DNA of 42,172 bases from assembly GCA_041584755.1 (NCBI GenBank), contig JBFHDK010000017.1, positions 1 through 42,172 of the forward strand. Direction: 5' to 3'. The DNA is from HB2-32-21 sp003448675 (GTDB lineage Bacteria; Pseudomonadota; Gammaproteobacteria; Pseudomonadales; Porticoccaceae). The notes below the pieces were generated by a model, which ran no database searches, was not told the DNA's origin, and was given only the letters and a program-made list of their open reading frames with translations. The position numbers were made by a program, and so were the translations under genes. Positions 16,880 to 24,888 of this stretch are shown piece by piece (position 1 is the first letter of the stretch; each line of letters opens with the position of its first letter).

Positions 16880-17659
16880 TTAGATTGACTGACACTGGGT
16901 GCCGAGAAATTCGGAAATGGATGTAATAACGACTTTCGGGGTTTCCAGGTGCGGATAGTGTGCCGCGTCGTTAATCTCCAGGATACCGAGTTCGCTGTGA
17001 ACGTTTTCTTTAACGAATTCAAGGTTAGGGTGATAACCATAATTATCCAACTCGCCGAAAATCGCCAGAACAGGGCATTGCACTGCCTGCAGGTACTGCT
17101 CGTAGGGTTTTGTCGGCGTCGTGGGTCTATCGGCCATTCCCGACCAGTTGCGAAACAAAGTATCGGTTTTATCCCCGTGAAAGGGGATGAGCTTGTCCCG
17201 CAGTTTGCCGTTGTCATAGGCCGCGACAGCAGCTTTTAGGCCATCTCTGGAGGCATTGTGAAAGATTAGCTGCGGCACGATGGAAACCACGCCAACGATG
17301 CGTGAATCATGCAAACCCGCAGCAATCAGGGAAATAGCGCCCCCAAAACTGTGGCCGATGAGTACGACTTTGTCGATACCAAAATAATCGAATAAGTCGG
17401 CCAGTGGCTGTCCGGCTTCGTCTTCACGGGGGTCGCCATCGCGGGGTAAGGTTAGCGCCTCCGACTTGCCGTGGCCCCAACGATCATAAACTAGGCAGGG
17501 ATAACCTGTTGCGCGATGCAGTTGCTCGGGAAAGCTACGCCACATGCCGATGCAATCAAGTCCGCCATGGACAAATACCAATGTGGGTTGGTCCGAGGTC
17601 ACTTTGCCAAGAAGCAGAGTGTTAAGCCGGTGTCCGGCCGCGGTGACGAATTGTTCCAA
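16880..17659 (-). CDS. Alpha/beta hydrolase
   Basis: The 259-residue cytoplasmic protein has the canonical fold: an oxyanion loop HGGLD (31-35), a nucleophile elbow GHSFGGA with S104, an acid in GELDNYG, and a catalytic His in DAAHYPH near residue 240. It has no signal peptide. The start is TTG at 17659-17657, supported by GGAG eight bases upstream. It appears to be a single gene, read toward the metal-uptake operon. The substrate could be an ester or lactone, and the sequence gives no more. Confidence 0.87.
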   Translation of the reverse strand: MEQFVTAAGHRLNTLLLGKVTSDQPTLVFVHGGLDCIGMWRSFPEQLHRATGYPCLVYDRWGHGKSEALTLPRDGDPREDEAGQPLADLFDYFGIDKVVLIGHSFGGAISLIAAGLHDSRIVGVVSIVPQLIFHNASRDGLKAAVAAYDNGKLRDKLIPFHGDKTDTLFRNWSGMADRPTTPTKPYEQYLQAVQCPVLAIFGELDNYGYHPNLEFVKENVHSELGILEINDAAHYPHLETPKVVITSISEFLGTQCQSI

Positions 17660-17830
17660 TCTACTGCTCCAAAAGTTTGCCAGGGGCGAGTCTAGTCTAA
17701 TGTCCGTAATCAGGCCATTGCCGTCAAACCGGCAGCATCGTACGAATCCAAACTGGTAAAAATGTATAAATTGGGATGTTTTTAAAATAGTTTTGCATAT
17801 ATTTGCTGCCTTGAAATCATTGATGCAGAC

Positions 17831-17859
17831 CTTGAAAAAATGCGCGCCATCCCTACCTA
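17831..17859 (+). promoter_or_regulatory. Sigma-32 (heat-shock) type promoter of the small heat-shock gene
   Basis: CTTGAA at 17831-17836 is separated by 14 nt from CCCTACCTA at 17851-17859, which matches most of the CCCCATnTA -10 consensus. It would start transcription near 17866, about 80 nt before the coding region. Confidence 0.65.
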
Positions 17860-17868
17860 GTGAGATGT

Positions 17869-17940
17869 GACGGAGGTGGCTCCTGCGGGCTATCCCCAGA
17901 TCCTGTTGAAATTGTAGATATCGCTTCTTACATTAGGAGG
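17869..17940 (+). promoter_or_regulatory. Possible RNA thermometer in the small heat-shock leader
   Basis: CTTCT at 17924-17928 can pair with AGGAG at 17935-17939, the core of the ribosome site, through a six-base loop TACATT with one G-U pair. A second hairpin, GGAG/CTCC, lies just upstream. A short stem that hides the ribosome site and melts with heat is the principle of ROSE and fourU thermometers, which are common before ibpA-type genes. The pairing is seen; temperature control is inferred. Confidence 0.45.
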
Positions 17941-17947
17941 ATGAATG

Positions 17948-18436
17948 ATGAGCTCAATAGACCTTTCTCCGCTGTATCGCAGCAGCATTGGCTTTGACCG
18001 GCTGGCTTCGCTGATTGACAACGCGCTGTCGGCTGAACCGGTCGCGGCGGGCTATCCGCCCTACAACATCGAGGTGCTCGATAATGACCGTTACGCGATC
18101 ACCCTCGCAGTAGCGGGATTTGAAAGGCATGAACTCGATATCAAGGTGGAAAAAGGCGTACTCAGCGTATGCGGGCAAAAATCCACTCAAAGCGACCGCA
18201 AATTCTTGCACCAGGGCATTTCTGATCGGACTTTTGAACGCAAGTTTAATCTTGCCGATCATGTGGAAGTGGTCGACGCCGCGCTCAATAGCGGCTTATT
18301 GACGATCAATCTGGTGCGTGAAGTGCCGGAGGCCATGAAGCCGAAAACCATCGCGATAACTCAGACGGATTCGGATAGCAAGGTGCTCGAACATGAAGCC
18401 GATGAGCCGGCGAATGGGAAAGCCAAAGCGGCCTGA
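17948..18436 (+). CDS. ibpA: IbpA-type small heat-shock protein (Hsp20)
   Basis: This ATP-independent holdase binds unfolding proteins. It has 162 residues. The N terminus is SSIDLSPLYRSSIGFDRL, as in IbpA/IbpB. An alpha-crystallin domain at about 37-130 has GFERHELDIKVEKGVLSV and a GLLTINL strand, and an acidic, Lys/Ala-rich tail follows. Three ATGs cluster here. The first (17941) is in another frame, and 17948 has the best distance (7 nt) from AGGAGG, with 17945 as an alternative. A heat-shock promoter, a possible thermometer and a strong terminator bracket it as a single-gene unit. Confidence 0.92.
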   Translation: MSSIDLSPLYRSSIGFDRLASLIDNALSAEPVAAGYPPYNIEVLDNDRYAITLAVAGFERHELDIKVEKGVLSVCGQKSTQSDRKFLHQGISDRTFERKFNLADHVEVVDAALNSGLLTINLVREVPEAMKPKTIAITQTDSDSKVLEHEADEPANGKAKAA

Positions 18437-18465
18437 TCCAGCGTCATAATACGGCGTTAGCCTCA

Positions 18466-18493
18466 AAGGCTGTGGTACCGCCACAGCCTTTTT
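18466..18493 (+). terminator. Strong intrinsic terminator after the small heat-shock gene
   Basis: AAGGCTGTGG (18466-18475) and CCACAGCCTT (18481-18490) form a perfect 10-bp stem with the loop TACCG, followed by TTTC. Confidence 0.9.
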
Positions 18494-18817
18494 CTTTGTC
18501 GTCCGTCCCAGTCTATGTCACTTCCAGTCATCGATCGGATCGCGCAGCAGATAGTTACCACGCGATGATTCACTCCATATTTTAAGCCAGCGTTACTACC
18601 CATGGTGACTTGTTTTTCACCATGTGCTTTCCACCAAAGTCTAACTCCCATGACAAAATAGGTTAACCTCAGCGCTGTGAAATCCTCCGATCCAACGCCT
18701 TTGCGCAGAGGCGCCCGCTGATGCATTGTGAGTGTGCCTGGACAGGAGGGTGTCGCGGGCAGTGGGTATGTCGAGGGGACACTTGAACCGCTGAAGAAAA
18801 TCAAAGAGGAGTTGTGA
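18494..18817. other. Intergenic stretch without a supported gene
   Basis: Open frames here are short and lack ribosome sites or recognisable motifs. I see no promoter I would defend. The last bases contain the AGAGGAG ribosome site of the next gene. Confidence 0.5.
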
Positions 18818-19903
18818 TTGGATATTCTGATTTATCTCGCCACCAGCGGGCTAGTGGTCGCGACTCTTTTACCCTTTTCACGTCATTCTCATTGGCTGGT
18901 CAGAGGCTTGGATTTTCCGAGATTACAATTGGCAAGCCTTGGGGCCTTTTTGCTCCTGCTACAACTGATATTTCTTGACCTCGCCGAGCCCGACGGGTGG
19001 TCCATTGTCGCCGCCACGGTATTGTGTTGTGCGTGGCAATTATGGTGGATATTACCTTATACGAGGCTGTGGAGGGTTGAAGTCAACGCATCGGGAGATA
19101 TTGAACCGAACCGGCAAATCAGCATCCTTACCGCCAATGTGTTAACACCAAACCATGAGGTTCGGAAACTCATGTCGCTGGTGGAGAAACATCAGCCTGA
19201 TGTGCTTGTTACGCTTGAATCCGATGAGTGGTGGGAGAATCAGCTAAGCGGGCTCGAAGTCAGCATGCCCGAAACCATCAAGTGTCCCCAGGACAATCTG
19301 TATGGTATGCACGTATATTCGCGACTACCTCTGCATGAAAAAGAAATCTCCTTCCTGGTTGAAGACGGCGTCCCATCGATACACGCCATTCTGGAGATGC
19401 CCGATGGCACTCGAGTGCGAGTCCATTTTCTGCACCCCGCGCCGCCAAGCCCGACGGAAAACCCGAAATCGGCAGAGCGCGACGCTGAGTTGATCATTGT
19501 CGCCCGAAGTGTTGCCGATAGCGACCAACCGATCATTGTCGCGGGCGATTTGAATGATGTCGCCTGGTCGCGTACCACGCGGTTATTCAGAAAACTGAGT
19601 GGTCTCCTTGATCCTCGGGTTGGGCGCGGCATGTTTAATACCTTCCATGTGGATTATCCTTTCCTGAGGTGGCCGCTTGACCACCTGTTCCATAGCAATC
19701 ACTTTACGGTGCGTAGTATCCAGCGTTTGCCAGCCATTGGGTCCGATCACTTTCCGCTCTTTACGCGGCTGTCATTCACTCCAGCAAACGCGCCTAAACA
19801 GCATGGTTTGAATGCGGATGATAATGATGAATCCTTCGCCGCTGCGGTGGCCGCCGCCAAAAATGCGGACAAAACAGATGTGCCAGAGCCTGGTTTGGGA
19901 TAG
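18818..19903 (+). CDS. Membrane-anchored endonuclease/exonuclease/phosphatase-family protein
   Basis: The 361-residue protein begins with about three hydrophobic segments (residues 1-85), followed by an EEP-fold catalytic domain. Diagnostic motifs are ILTANVLTPN (metal-binding Asn), TLESDEWW (catalytic Glu), AGDLND and GSDHFPL (catalytic Asp-His pair near the end). The last 40 residues are a charged Asp/Ala-rich tail. The catalytic domain probably faces the periplasm, as in other N-terminally anchored members, though topology is not proven. The start is TTG at 18818 with AGAGGAG just upstream. The substrate could be a phosphodiester of nucleic acid or lipid. Confidence 0.87.
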   Translation: MDILIYLATSGLVVATLLPFSRHSHWLVRGLDFPRLQLASLGAFLLLLQLIFLDLAEPDGWSIVAATVLCCAWQLWWILPYTRLWRVEVNASGDIEPNRQISILTANVLTPNHEVRKLMSLVEKHQPDVLVTLESDEWWENQLSGLEVSMPETIKCPQDNLYGMHVYSRLPLHEKEISFLVEDGVPSIHAILEMPDGTRVRVHFLHPAPPSPTENPKSAERDAELIIVARSVADSDQPIIVAGDLNDVAWSRTTRLFRKLSGLLDPRVGRGMFNTFHVDYPFLRWPLDHLFHSNHFTVRSIQRLPAIGSDHFPLFTRLSFTPANAPKQHGLNADDNDESFAAAVAAAKNADKTDVPEPGLG

Positions 19904-19979
19904 ACCAGATGCTGGCGCGGCTCTCCCTCAGTAATCTCGGATCCGTACTTCGCCCAATTCATCGCTTCTAATGGAGCCA

Positions 19980-20018
19980 ATAAAGAAACCCCGCGACTCA
20001 AACATCGAGCCGCGGGGT
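19980..20018 (-). terminator. Intrinsic terminator of the nitrate ABC operon
   Basis: On the minus strand an 8-bp stem (ACCCCGCG and CGCGGGGT, at 20018-20011 and 19995-19988) with a 15-nt loop is followed by TTCTTTA. It lies 30 nt past the stop of the tandem ATPase gene. Confidence 0.8.
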
Positions 20019-20048
20019 GGAGGGAAAACGAACTAGAACCGTTACCGA

Positions 20049-21710
20049 TTAATGTTGGTCACACTCGGCGAGAAAGGAAATCAGGCTCTCTCGGTAATCG
20101 TAGTAATCCGGATGTTCCAGCAGGGCCTTGCGCGTGCGAGGGCGGGGTAGATCGACGTCTATGATTTTCCCGACTTTGGCCTGGGGGCCGTTGGTCATCA
20201 TTACCACCCGATCGGCGAGGAGAATCGCTTCGTCCACATCGTGGGTGACCATGACGGCGGTGAGCTTGGTACGCTCCCAGACTTCCATCAACACTTCCTG
20301 GAGCTCCCAGCGGGTCAGGGAGTCGAGCATGCCGAAGGGCTCATCCAGTAATAACAGCTTTGGCGACAGCGCAAAGGCCCGTGCAATCCCCACCCGTTGG
20401 CGCATGCCGTTGGACATGTCGGCGGCCTTTTTGTGGATGGCATCACCCAGGCCAACGCGGGTTAGGTAATATTCGACGATGTCATCCCGTTCGCTCTGTT
20501 GGGCATGAGGGTAGACGCTGTCCACACCGAGGGAGACGTTTTCAAAAGCGGTGAGCCAGGGGAACAGGCTGGGCGCCTGGAATACCACGGCCCGATCTGG
20601 ACCGGCGCTGTCAACTTCCTTGCCATCGAGAATAATGCCGCCGTTACTGATTTCGTTGAGACCGGCACACATCGACAGTACGGTGGATTTGCCACAACCG
20701 GAGTGGCCGATGAGCGAAATAAATTCACCCTTTTTCATTTTCAGATTGAAGTCTTCAACTACCGCAACGGGGCCTTTCGGCGTCGGGTAGATCTTGTCGA
20801 GTTGAGTGAACTCCAGATAGCGTTCGCGACCGATATCGTCCTTAATGGGTTTCAGCGCGGTGGTGTCGTTTTTCCAGTCGGTGCTGGTGTTGGGTCGCAC
20901 AGGCGGCAGGGTGAGTGTGGTTTCTCCACTACTGGCCTCGATGCCGATGTCCATCAGGTATTGGGTGATTTCCGCACGCAGGGCTTTGAAGCGCTCATCG
21001 TGGTTCATCATGGTGCGATCCCGGGGGCGGGGCAGATCGACGACAAATTCCGGGCCGAAAGTGGCGTCGGGGCCGGGTTTAAGTGGTATGACCCGGTCAG
21101 CCATCAGCAGGCCTTCGTCAACGTCGTTAGTGATAAGAATTACGGTTTTTTTATCCTGCTCCCAGATCCGCAAAATCTCGTCCTGCAAATTGGCACGGGT
21201 CAGGGCATCCAGGGCACTTAGCGGTTCGTCCAGCAGCATAATATCGGGGCTGGCGGCCAGAGCGCGAGCCACGGCGACCCGCTGGCGCATGCCGCCAGAT
21301 AGCTCCGCCGGTCGTTTGTGGGCGGCGGGACCAAGGCCAACCATCTCCACATATTTCAGGGTGTGGGCGGCGCGCCTAGCTTTTGGCCAGTCTTTGAATA
21401 CCTGATCCACTGCCAGGGCTACATTGCCCTGCACGGTCAACCAGGGCATCAGTGAATAGCTTTGAAACACCACGCCTCGGTCCGGTCCGGGCTCGGTGAT
21501 GACCTGGCCCTGCTTGGTGACACTGCCGGCATCCGGGGCCACAAGTCCGGCGATGGTAGAGATCAAGGTGGTTTTGCCACTGCCGGAAAAGCCGACAATG
21601 GCGATAAACTCCCCTTCCTCAATTTGCAGATTGATGTCTTTGAGAACCGAAGTCCGTGACGCGCCTTCACCATAGCTTTTGCAGACATTATCCAGTGCGA
21701 GAATGGTCAT
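20049..21710 (-). CDS. Nitrate ABC transporter ATPase with two fused nucleotide-binding domains
   Basis: The 553-residue protein carries two ABC ATPase domains in one chain. Domain 1 (3-255) has Walker A GFSGSGKTT (40-48), signature LSGGM (137-141), Walker B LLDEP (E162) and a switch residue N195 where His is usual. Domain 2 (298-550) has Walker A GHSGCGKST (335-343), signature MSNGM (432-436), Walker B LLDEP (E457) and a normal switch H490. A linker of about 45 residues joins them. Cyanobacterial systems use separate NrtC and NrtD; here one protein probably supplies both. It is the last gene of the operon, 27 nt after nrtB, with GAGGAG before the ATG. One ATP site looks degenerate. Confidence 0.93.
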   Translation of the reverse strand: MTILALDNVCKSYGEGASRTSVLKDINLQIEEGEFIAIVGFSGSGKTTLISTIAGLVAPDAGSVTKQGQVITEPGPDRGVVFQSYSLMPWLTVQGNVALAVDQVFKDWPKARRAAHTLKYVEMVGLGPAAHKRPAELSGGMRQRVAVARALAASPDIMLLDEPLSALDALTRANLQDEILRIWEQDKKTVILITNDVDEGLLMADRVIPLKPGPDATFGPEFVVDLPRPRDRTMMNHDERFKALRAEITQYLMDIGIEASSGETTLTLPPVRPNTSTDWKNDTTALKPIKDDIGRERYLEFTQLDKIYPTPKGPVAVVEDFNLKMKKGEFISLIGHSGCGKSTVLSMCAGLNEISNGGIILDGKEVDSAGPDRAVVFQAPSLFPWLTAFENVSLGVDSVYPHAQQSERDDIVEYYLTRVGLGDAIHKKAADMSNGMRQRVGIARAFALSPKLLLLDEPFGMLDSLTRWELQEVLMEVWERTKLTAVMVTHDVDEAILLADRVVMMTNGPQAKVGKIIDVDLPRPRTRKALLEHPDYYDYRESLISFLAECDQH

Positions 21711-21737
21711 ATGTTATTGCTCCTCTTTCTTCCTGGT

Positions 21738-22982
21738 TTAAACCTTGTTCTCGCCAAAGGAAAAGATGTTTTGCAGGGTTAGCATTACGCGATCGAGCAG
21801 GAAGCCAATGACGCCAATGGTGAATACCGCGACCATGATGCGACCGAGGGAGTGTGAGCTGCCGTTTTGGAATTCGTCCCAGACAAATTTACCGAGGCCG
21901 GGGTTCTGGGCCAGCATTTCGGCGGCGATCAATACCATCCAGCCGACACCAAGTGACAGACGTAGGCCGGTAAAAATCAATGGTAGGGAGGAGGGCAGTA
22001 TGATCTTGGTGATCTGCGTGCTTTTCTTCAGCTTCAGTACCTTGCCCACGTTGATCAGATCCTTGTCGATGGAGGAAACACCGACGGATGTATTAATAAG
22101 GGTTGGCCACAGGGAACAAAGGGTGACGGTAATTGCCGAGGTAAGGAAGGATTTTTCAAACCAGCTGTCATCACTGGTGACATAAACCGCACTGACCACC
22201 ATGGTCACAATGGGTAACCAGGCCAGGGGCGAGACCGGTTTAAATATCTGAATCAGGGGGTTGATGGCAGTGTTAATGGTAGCGCTCATGCCGCAAATGA
22301 TGCCTACGGGCACGGCTAGCAGGGTGGCCAGTACAAAACCGGTAAATACCGTGTAGAGGCTGGTGACAATCTGATCGAGGTATGTGGGTTTGCCGGTGTA
22401 GGGACGAATTTTAATTTCCGCATCCGGGTTTTTTTCCAGTTTTTTGGCGTTACGCACTTCCTGGCGTTCATAGAAAGCGACTTCTTTTTCCCGTTCGCGG
22501 TCGTGTTCCTCCAGCAGTCCTCGTGCCTCACTCCAGACCGCGGTCGGGCCGGGCACCGCGCCGAGACTGGTTTGAATTTTCGCCGCACCCCAGTCCCAGA
22601 AGGCTAGAAAAACCAGAAAAAACAACACTGGCACGCCGATAATGCGAAACAACTCGCGGAACTGAGCCTTTGGGTTTTCGCCGCCGGCCATGCTAACCAG
22701 TGGAACAAACCAGGTGAGGCCGACCAGTGTGAGAAATTTGTTAATGCGCACATACAAAGGAACACCCGTGGGCCCTGGAGCTGATTGCGCTGTCGCGGGG
22801 GGTGAGGTGGGGGATGTCTTTTCCGTAGGCGCTTCAGAGGAACTGCCAACTGATGTTTGCTTGTTCATGGGTACTACTTTTTCGTCTGTTGCCATTGTCT
22901 GAGGTGACGGGTTTTCTGCGGCGGCTTTCGCCGTGGTATCGGTATCGTCCGGACCGCTTGATGTACTCGCTGCCTGACTCAT
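21738..22982 (-). CDS. nrtB: NrtB, nitrate ABC transporter permease
   Basis: The 414-residue inner-membrane permease has a binding-protein-dependent transport domain in its second half, including the cytoplasmic loop AAEMLAQNPGLGKFVWDEF that contacts the ATPase, and PVSPLAWLPIVTMV. The N terminus has an unusual 70-residue extension rich in Ser, Thr, Pro and Ala with no predicted fold. A charged helical insert (about 150-190, Glu/Lys/Arg-rich) lies between the first membrane helices and the core. GGGAG precedes the ATG. It is separated from nrtA by a 66-nt spacer with a strong hairpin. Confidence 0.92.
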   Translation of the reverse strand: MSQAASTSSGPDDTDTTAKAAAENPSPQTMATDEKVVPMNKQTSVGSSSEAPTEKTSPTSPPATAQSAPGPTGVPLYVRINKFLTLVGLTWFVPLVSMAGGENPKAQFRELFRIIGVPVLFFLVFLAFWDWGAAKIQTSLGAVPGPTAVWSEARGLLEEHDREREKEVAFYERQEVRNAKKLEKNPDAEIKIRPYTGKPTYLDQIVTSLYTVFTGFVLATLLAVPVGIICGMSATINTAINPLIQIFKPVSPLAWLPIVTMVVSAVYVTSDDSWFEKSFLTSAITVTLCSLWPTLINTSVGVSSIDKDLINVGKVLKLKKSTQITKIILPSSLPLIFTGLRLSLGVGWMVLIAAEMLAQNPGLGKFVWDEFQNGSSHSLGRIMVAVFTIGVIGFLLDRVMLTLQNIFSFGENKV

Positions 22983-23003
22983 ATTTCTCCCTCCAAGAAG
23001 AAT

Positions 23004-23023
23004 GCCCGCGCCGGGGCGCGGGC
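23004..23023 (-). repeat. Intercistronic GC hairpin between nrtA and nrtB
   Basis: GCCCGCGCC and GGCGCGGGC form a perfect 9-bp inverted repeat with a 2-nt centre. No run of U follows, so it should not terminate fully. Such hairpins after a binding-protein gene often protect its mRNA and raise its yield relative to the membrane components. Confidence 0.7.
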
Positions 23024-23048
23024 GCCTGAGTTATTTAATCATTGTGGT

Positions 23049-24473
23049 TTATTTAACGGTGGCATCACCCTTCAGGCCGATCGGAAACTGATCCAGATAG
23101 GCATTGGGTTTAGTGCCGTCGTAGGTGATGTCATCGATGAATTCCGGCTGGGGCGGCTTGAAGCCGGTTTCCGTGGCGAAGTCCGGGAAGTCGGAAGCCT
23201 TAAAGGTGCCATCTTCGATCAGTGACTTGGCGGCGACGGCGTAGATGTCCGGGCGATAGACAGATTTTGCAGTGTCCATATACCACTTATCGCTCTTTTG
23301 CTCGGCGATCTGACCCCAGCGGCGCATTTGCGTGAGATACCAAACGGCGTCGCTGTAATAGGGGTAGGTGGCGTGGTAGCGGAAGAATACGTTGAAGTCC
23401 GGTACCGAACGTTTGTCGCCTTTTTCGTACTCGAAGGTCCCGGTCATGCTGTTGGCAATGACGTCGTAGTCCGCGCCCACGTAGTTAGACTGGCTCAGGT
23501 ATTTCACCGCTTCGGGACGGTTGGCATTGTTGTTTTCATCGAGCCAGTAGGCGGCGCGAATCAGAGCCTTGACCAGGCGGGCAGTGGTGTTGGGATATTT
23601 TTCGGCGAATTCCTTGGTGATGCCGAAGACTTTCTCCGGGTTGTCTTTCCAGATTTCGTAATCCGTAATCACGGGCACACCAATGCCTTTAAATACCGCC
23701 TGTTGGTTCCAGGGTTCACCCACGCAATAACCGTAGATGGTGCCGGCTTCCATCGTGGCCGGCATTTGTGGAGGTGGGGTTACCGACAGCAGGACATCGG
23801 CTTCCAACTGGCCGCTGATGTCGCCCTTGCTGGGCGCGTAGTAGCCGGGGTGAATACCACCGGCTGCCAACCAATAACGCAGCTCATAGTTGTGGGTGGA
23901 TACCGGAAAGACCATGCCCATGTTAAAGGGTTTGCCTTCGTCGCGATATTTCTCTACTACTGGTTTCAGATAGTCTGCCTTGATGGGATGTACAGGCTTG
24001 CCGTCGCTCTGCTTCGGCACATGGGTTTTCATTTGCTCCCAGATGGCATTGGAAACGGTGATGCCGTTGCCGTTCAAATCCATGCTGAAGGGGGTAATGA
24101 TGTGGGCTTTGGTGCCAAAACCAATGGTGGCTGCCAAAGGCTGGCCGGCCAGCATGTGGGCGCCGTCTAGTTGGCCATCGATCACGCCATCCAAAAGCAC
24201 CTTCCAGTTGGCCTGAGCTTCGAGGGTGACGTACAAACCTTCATCCTCGAAATAGCCTTTCTCATAGGCGATGGCCAGAGGGGCCATGTCGGTAAGTTTG
24301 ATAAAACCGAATTTCAGGTCTTCTTTTTCCGGCTCGCCCAGTTCAGCCAGGGCCGTGCCTGAAAACATTGCGGAAAATGCAAAGGCGATAACTTGTAATT
24401 TGCCAGCGCTGTAGCTTTTTTGCCGCGGTAAAAAGGTCTCTCGCGGGTGGGCGGAAAAAAAACGTTTAAACAT
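23049..24473 (-). CDS. nrtA: NrtA, periplasmic nitrate-binding protein
   Basis: The 474-residue protein is the CmpA/NrtA-type solute-binding component of the nitrate importer. It has a long-n-region signal peptide ending near GTALAE. The core has the family sequences LKFGFIKLTDMAPLAIAYEKGYF, DGAHMLAGQPLAATIG, DLNGNGITVSN and GYCVGEPWNQQAVF, all shared with the sensor NasS encoded upstream. An in-frame GTG six bases earlier is possible, but AGGAG is eight bases from the ATG at 24473. The leader of roughly 175 nt contains a possible attenuator. It is the first gene of nrtA-nrtB-ATPase. Confidence 0.92.
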   Translation of the reverse strand: MFKRFFSAHPRETFLPRQKSYSAGKLQVIAFAFSAMFSGTALAELGEPEKEDLKFGFIKLTDMAPLAIAYEKGYFEDEGLYVTLEAQANWKVLLDGVIDGQLDGAHMLAGQPLAATIGFGTKAHIITPFSMDLNGNGITVSNAIWEQMKTHVPKQSDGKPVHPIKADYLKPVVEKYRDEGKPFNMGMVFPVSTHNYELRYWLAAGGIHPGYYAPSKGDISGQLEADVLLSVTPPPQMPATMEAGTIYGYCVGEPWNQQAVFKGIGVPVITDYEIWKDNPEKVFGITKEFAEKYPNTTARLVKALIRAAYWLDENNNANRPEAVKYLSQSNYVGADYDVIANSMTGTFEYEKGDKRSVPDFNVFFRYHATYPYYSDAVWYLTQMRRWGQIAEQKSDKWYMDTAKSVYRPDIYAVAAKSLIEDGTFKASDFPDFATETGFKPPQPEFIDDITYDGTKPNAYLDQFPIGLKGDATVK

Positions 24474-24554
24474 GAACACTACTCCTGCTTAAGGGTGGGA
24501 TCTAACGGCAGGGGATTAAGCAGAAGCCGGTGCAGACAAGGCCTTTGCTCGAGG

Positions 24555-24616
24555 AAAAAATCCCCACCGCAGCGTAAAAAGGCGTCGTTGCCTGGCACCG
24601 GATAAAGTGGTGCGGG
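24555..24616 (-). promoter_or_regulatory. Possible NasT-responsive attenuator in the nrtA leader
   Basis: On the minus strand CCCGCACC (24616-24609) can pair either with the nearby GGTGC (24599-24595) or, with one bulge, with GGTGGGG (24568-24562), which is followed by ATTTTTT. The second pairing would be a terminator and the first would prevent it. Between them a 4-bp hairpin, AGGC/GCCT (24593-24580), has the hexaloop AACGAC with A at position 1 and G at position 4, the rule known for ANTAR-protein targets. The alternatives are seen; regulation is inferred. Confidence 0.4.
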
Positions 24617-24660
24617 TAAAGGTTTATGACCGGTGGCCTAAATCCCTACGTACTTGGTTA

Positions 24661-24677
24661 TTCAATTTGCATGCCAA
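24661..24677 (-). promoter_or_regulatory. Degenerate sigma-54-like site upstream of nrtA
   Basis: The minus strand reads TTGGCAT-GCAAA-TTGAA. The -24 GG is in place but the -12 element has GA instead of GC. It is correctly placed to start a leader of about 175 nt, and lies next to an inverted repeat at 24710-24727. Confidence 0.3.
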
Positions 24678-24709
24678 AAAAACATGGTCTTTTTTGAGGT
24701 TTTTGGCAC

Positions 24710-24727
24710 CACTGTCGACTGACAGTG
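24710..24727. repeat. Inverted repeat in the nasS-nrtA spacer
   Basis: CACTGTC and GACAGTG form a perfect 7-bp inverted repeat around GACT. No T run follows on either strand, so it is not an obvious terminator. It sits about 33 nt upstream of the sigma-54-like site and could be an operator or an mRNA end-protecting hairpin for nasS. Confidence 0.45.
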
Positions 24728-24888
24728 ACCTGTTTAAAAGCCGTTTCGCACTGAATTGGGGCGGCCCGGGATAGCGCACCATTTTAATCTGTTGCTTACT
24801 GAGCAGGCGCAACTCCCAAATGTTGACTCTACTTTAAAAGCGTAATTATTTTGCACCGGTGCAGACGGCGTTGCTGAAGTCGTATTGA

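Noticed and set aside
17941..17943. ATG directly after AGGAGG as the start of the small heat-shock gene
   Set aside because: It is in a different reading frame and too close to the ribosome site.
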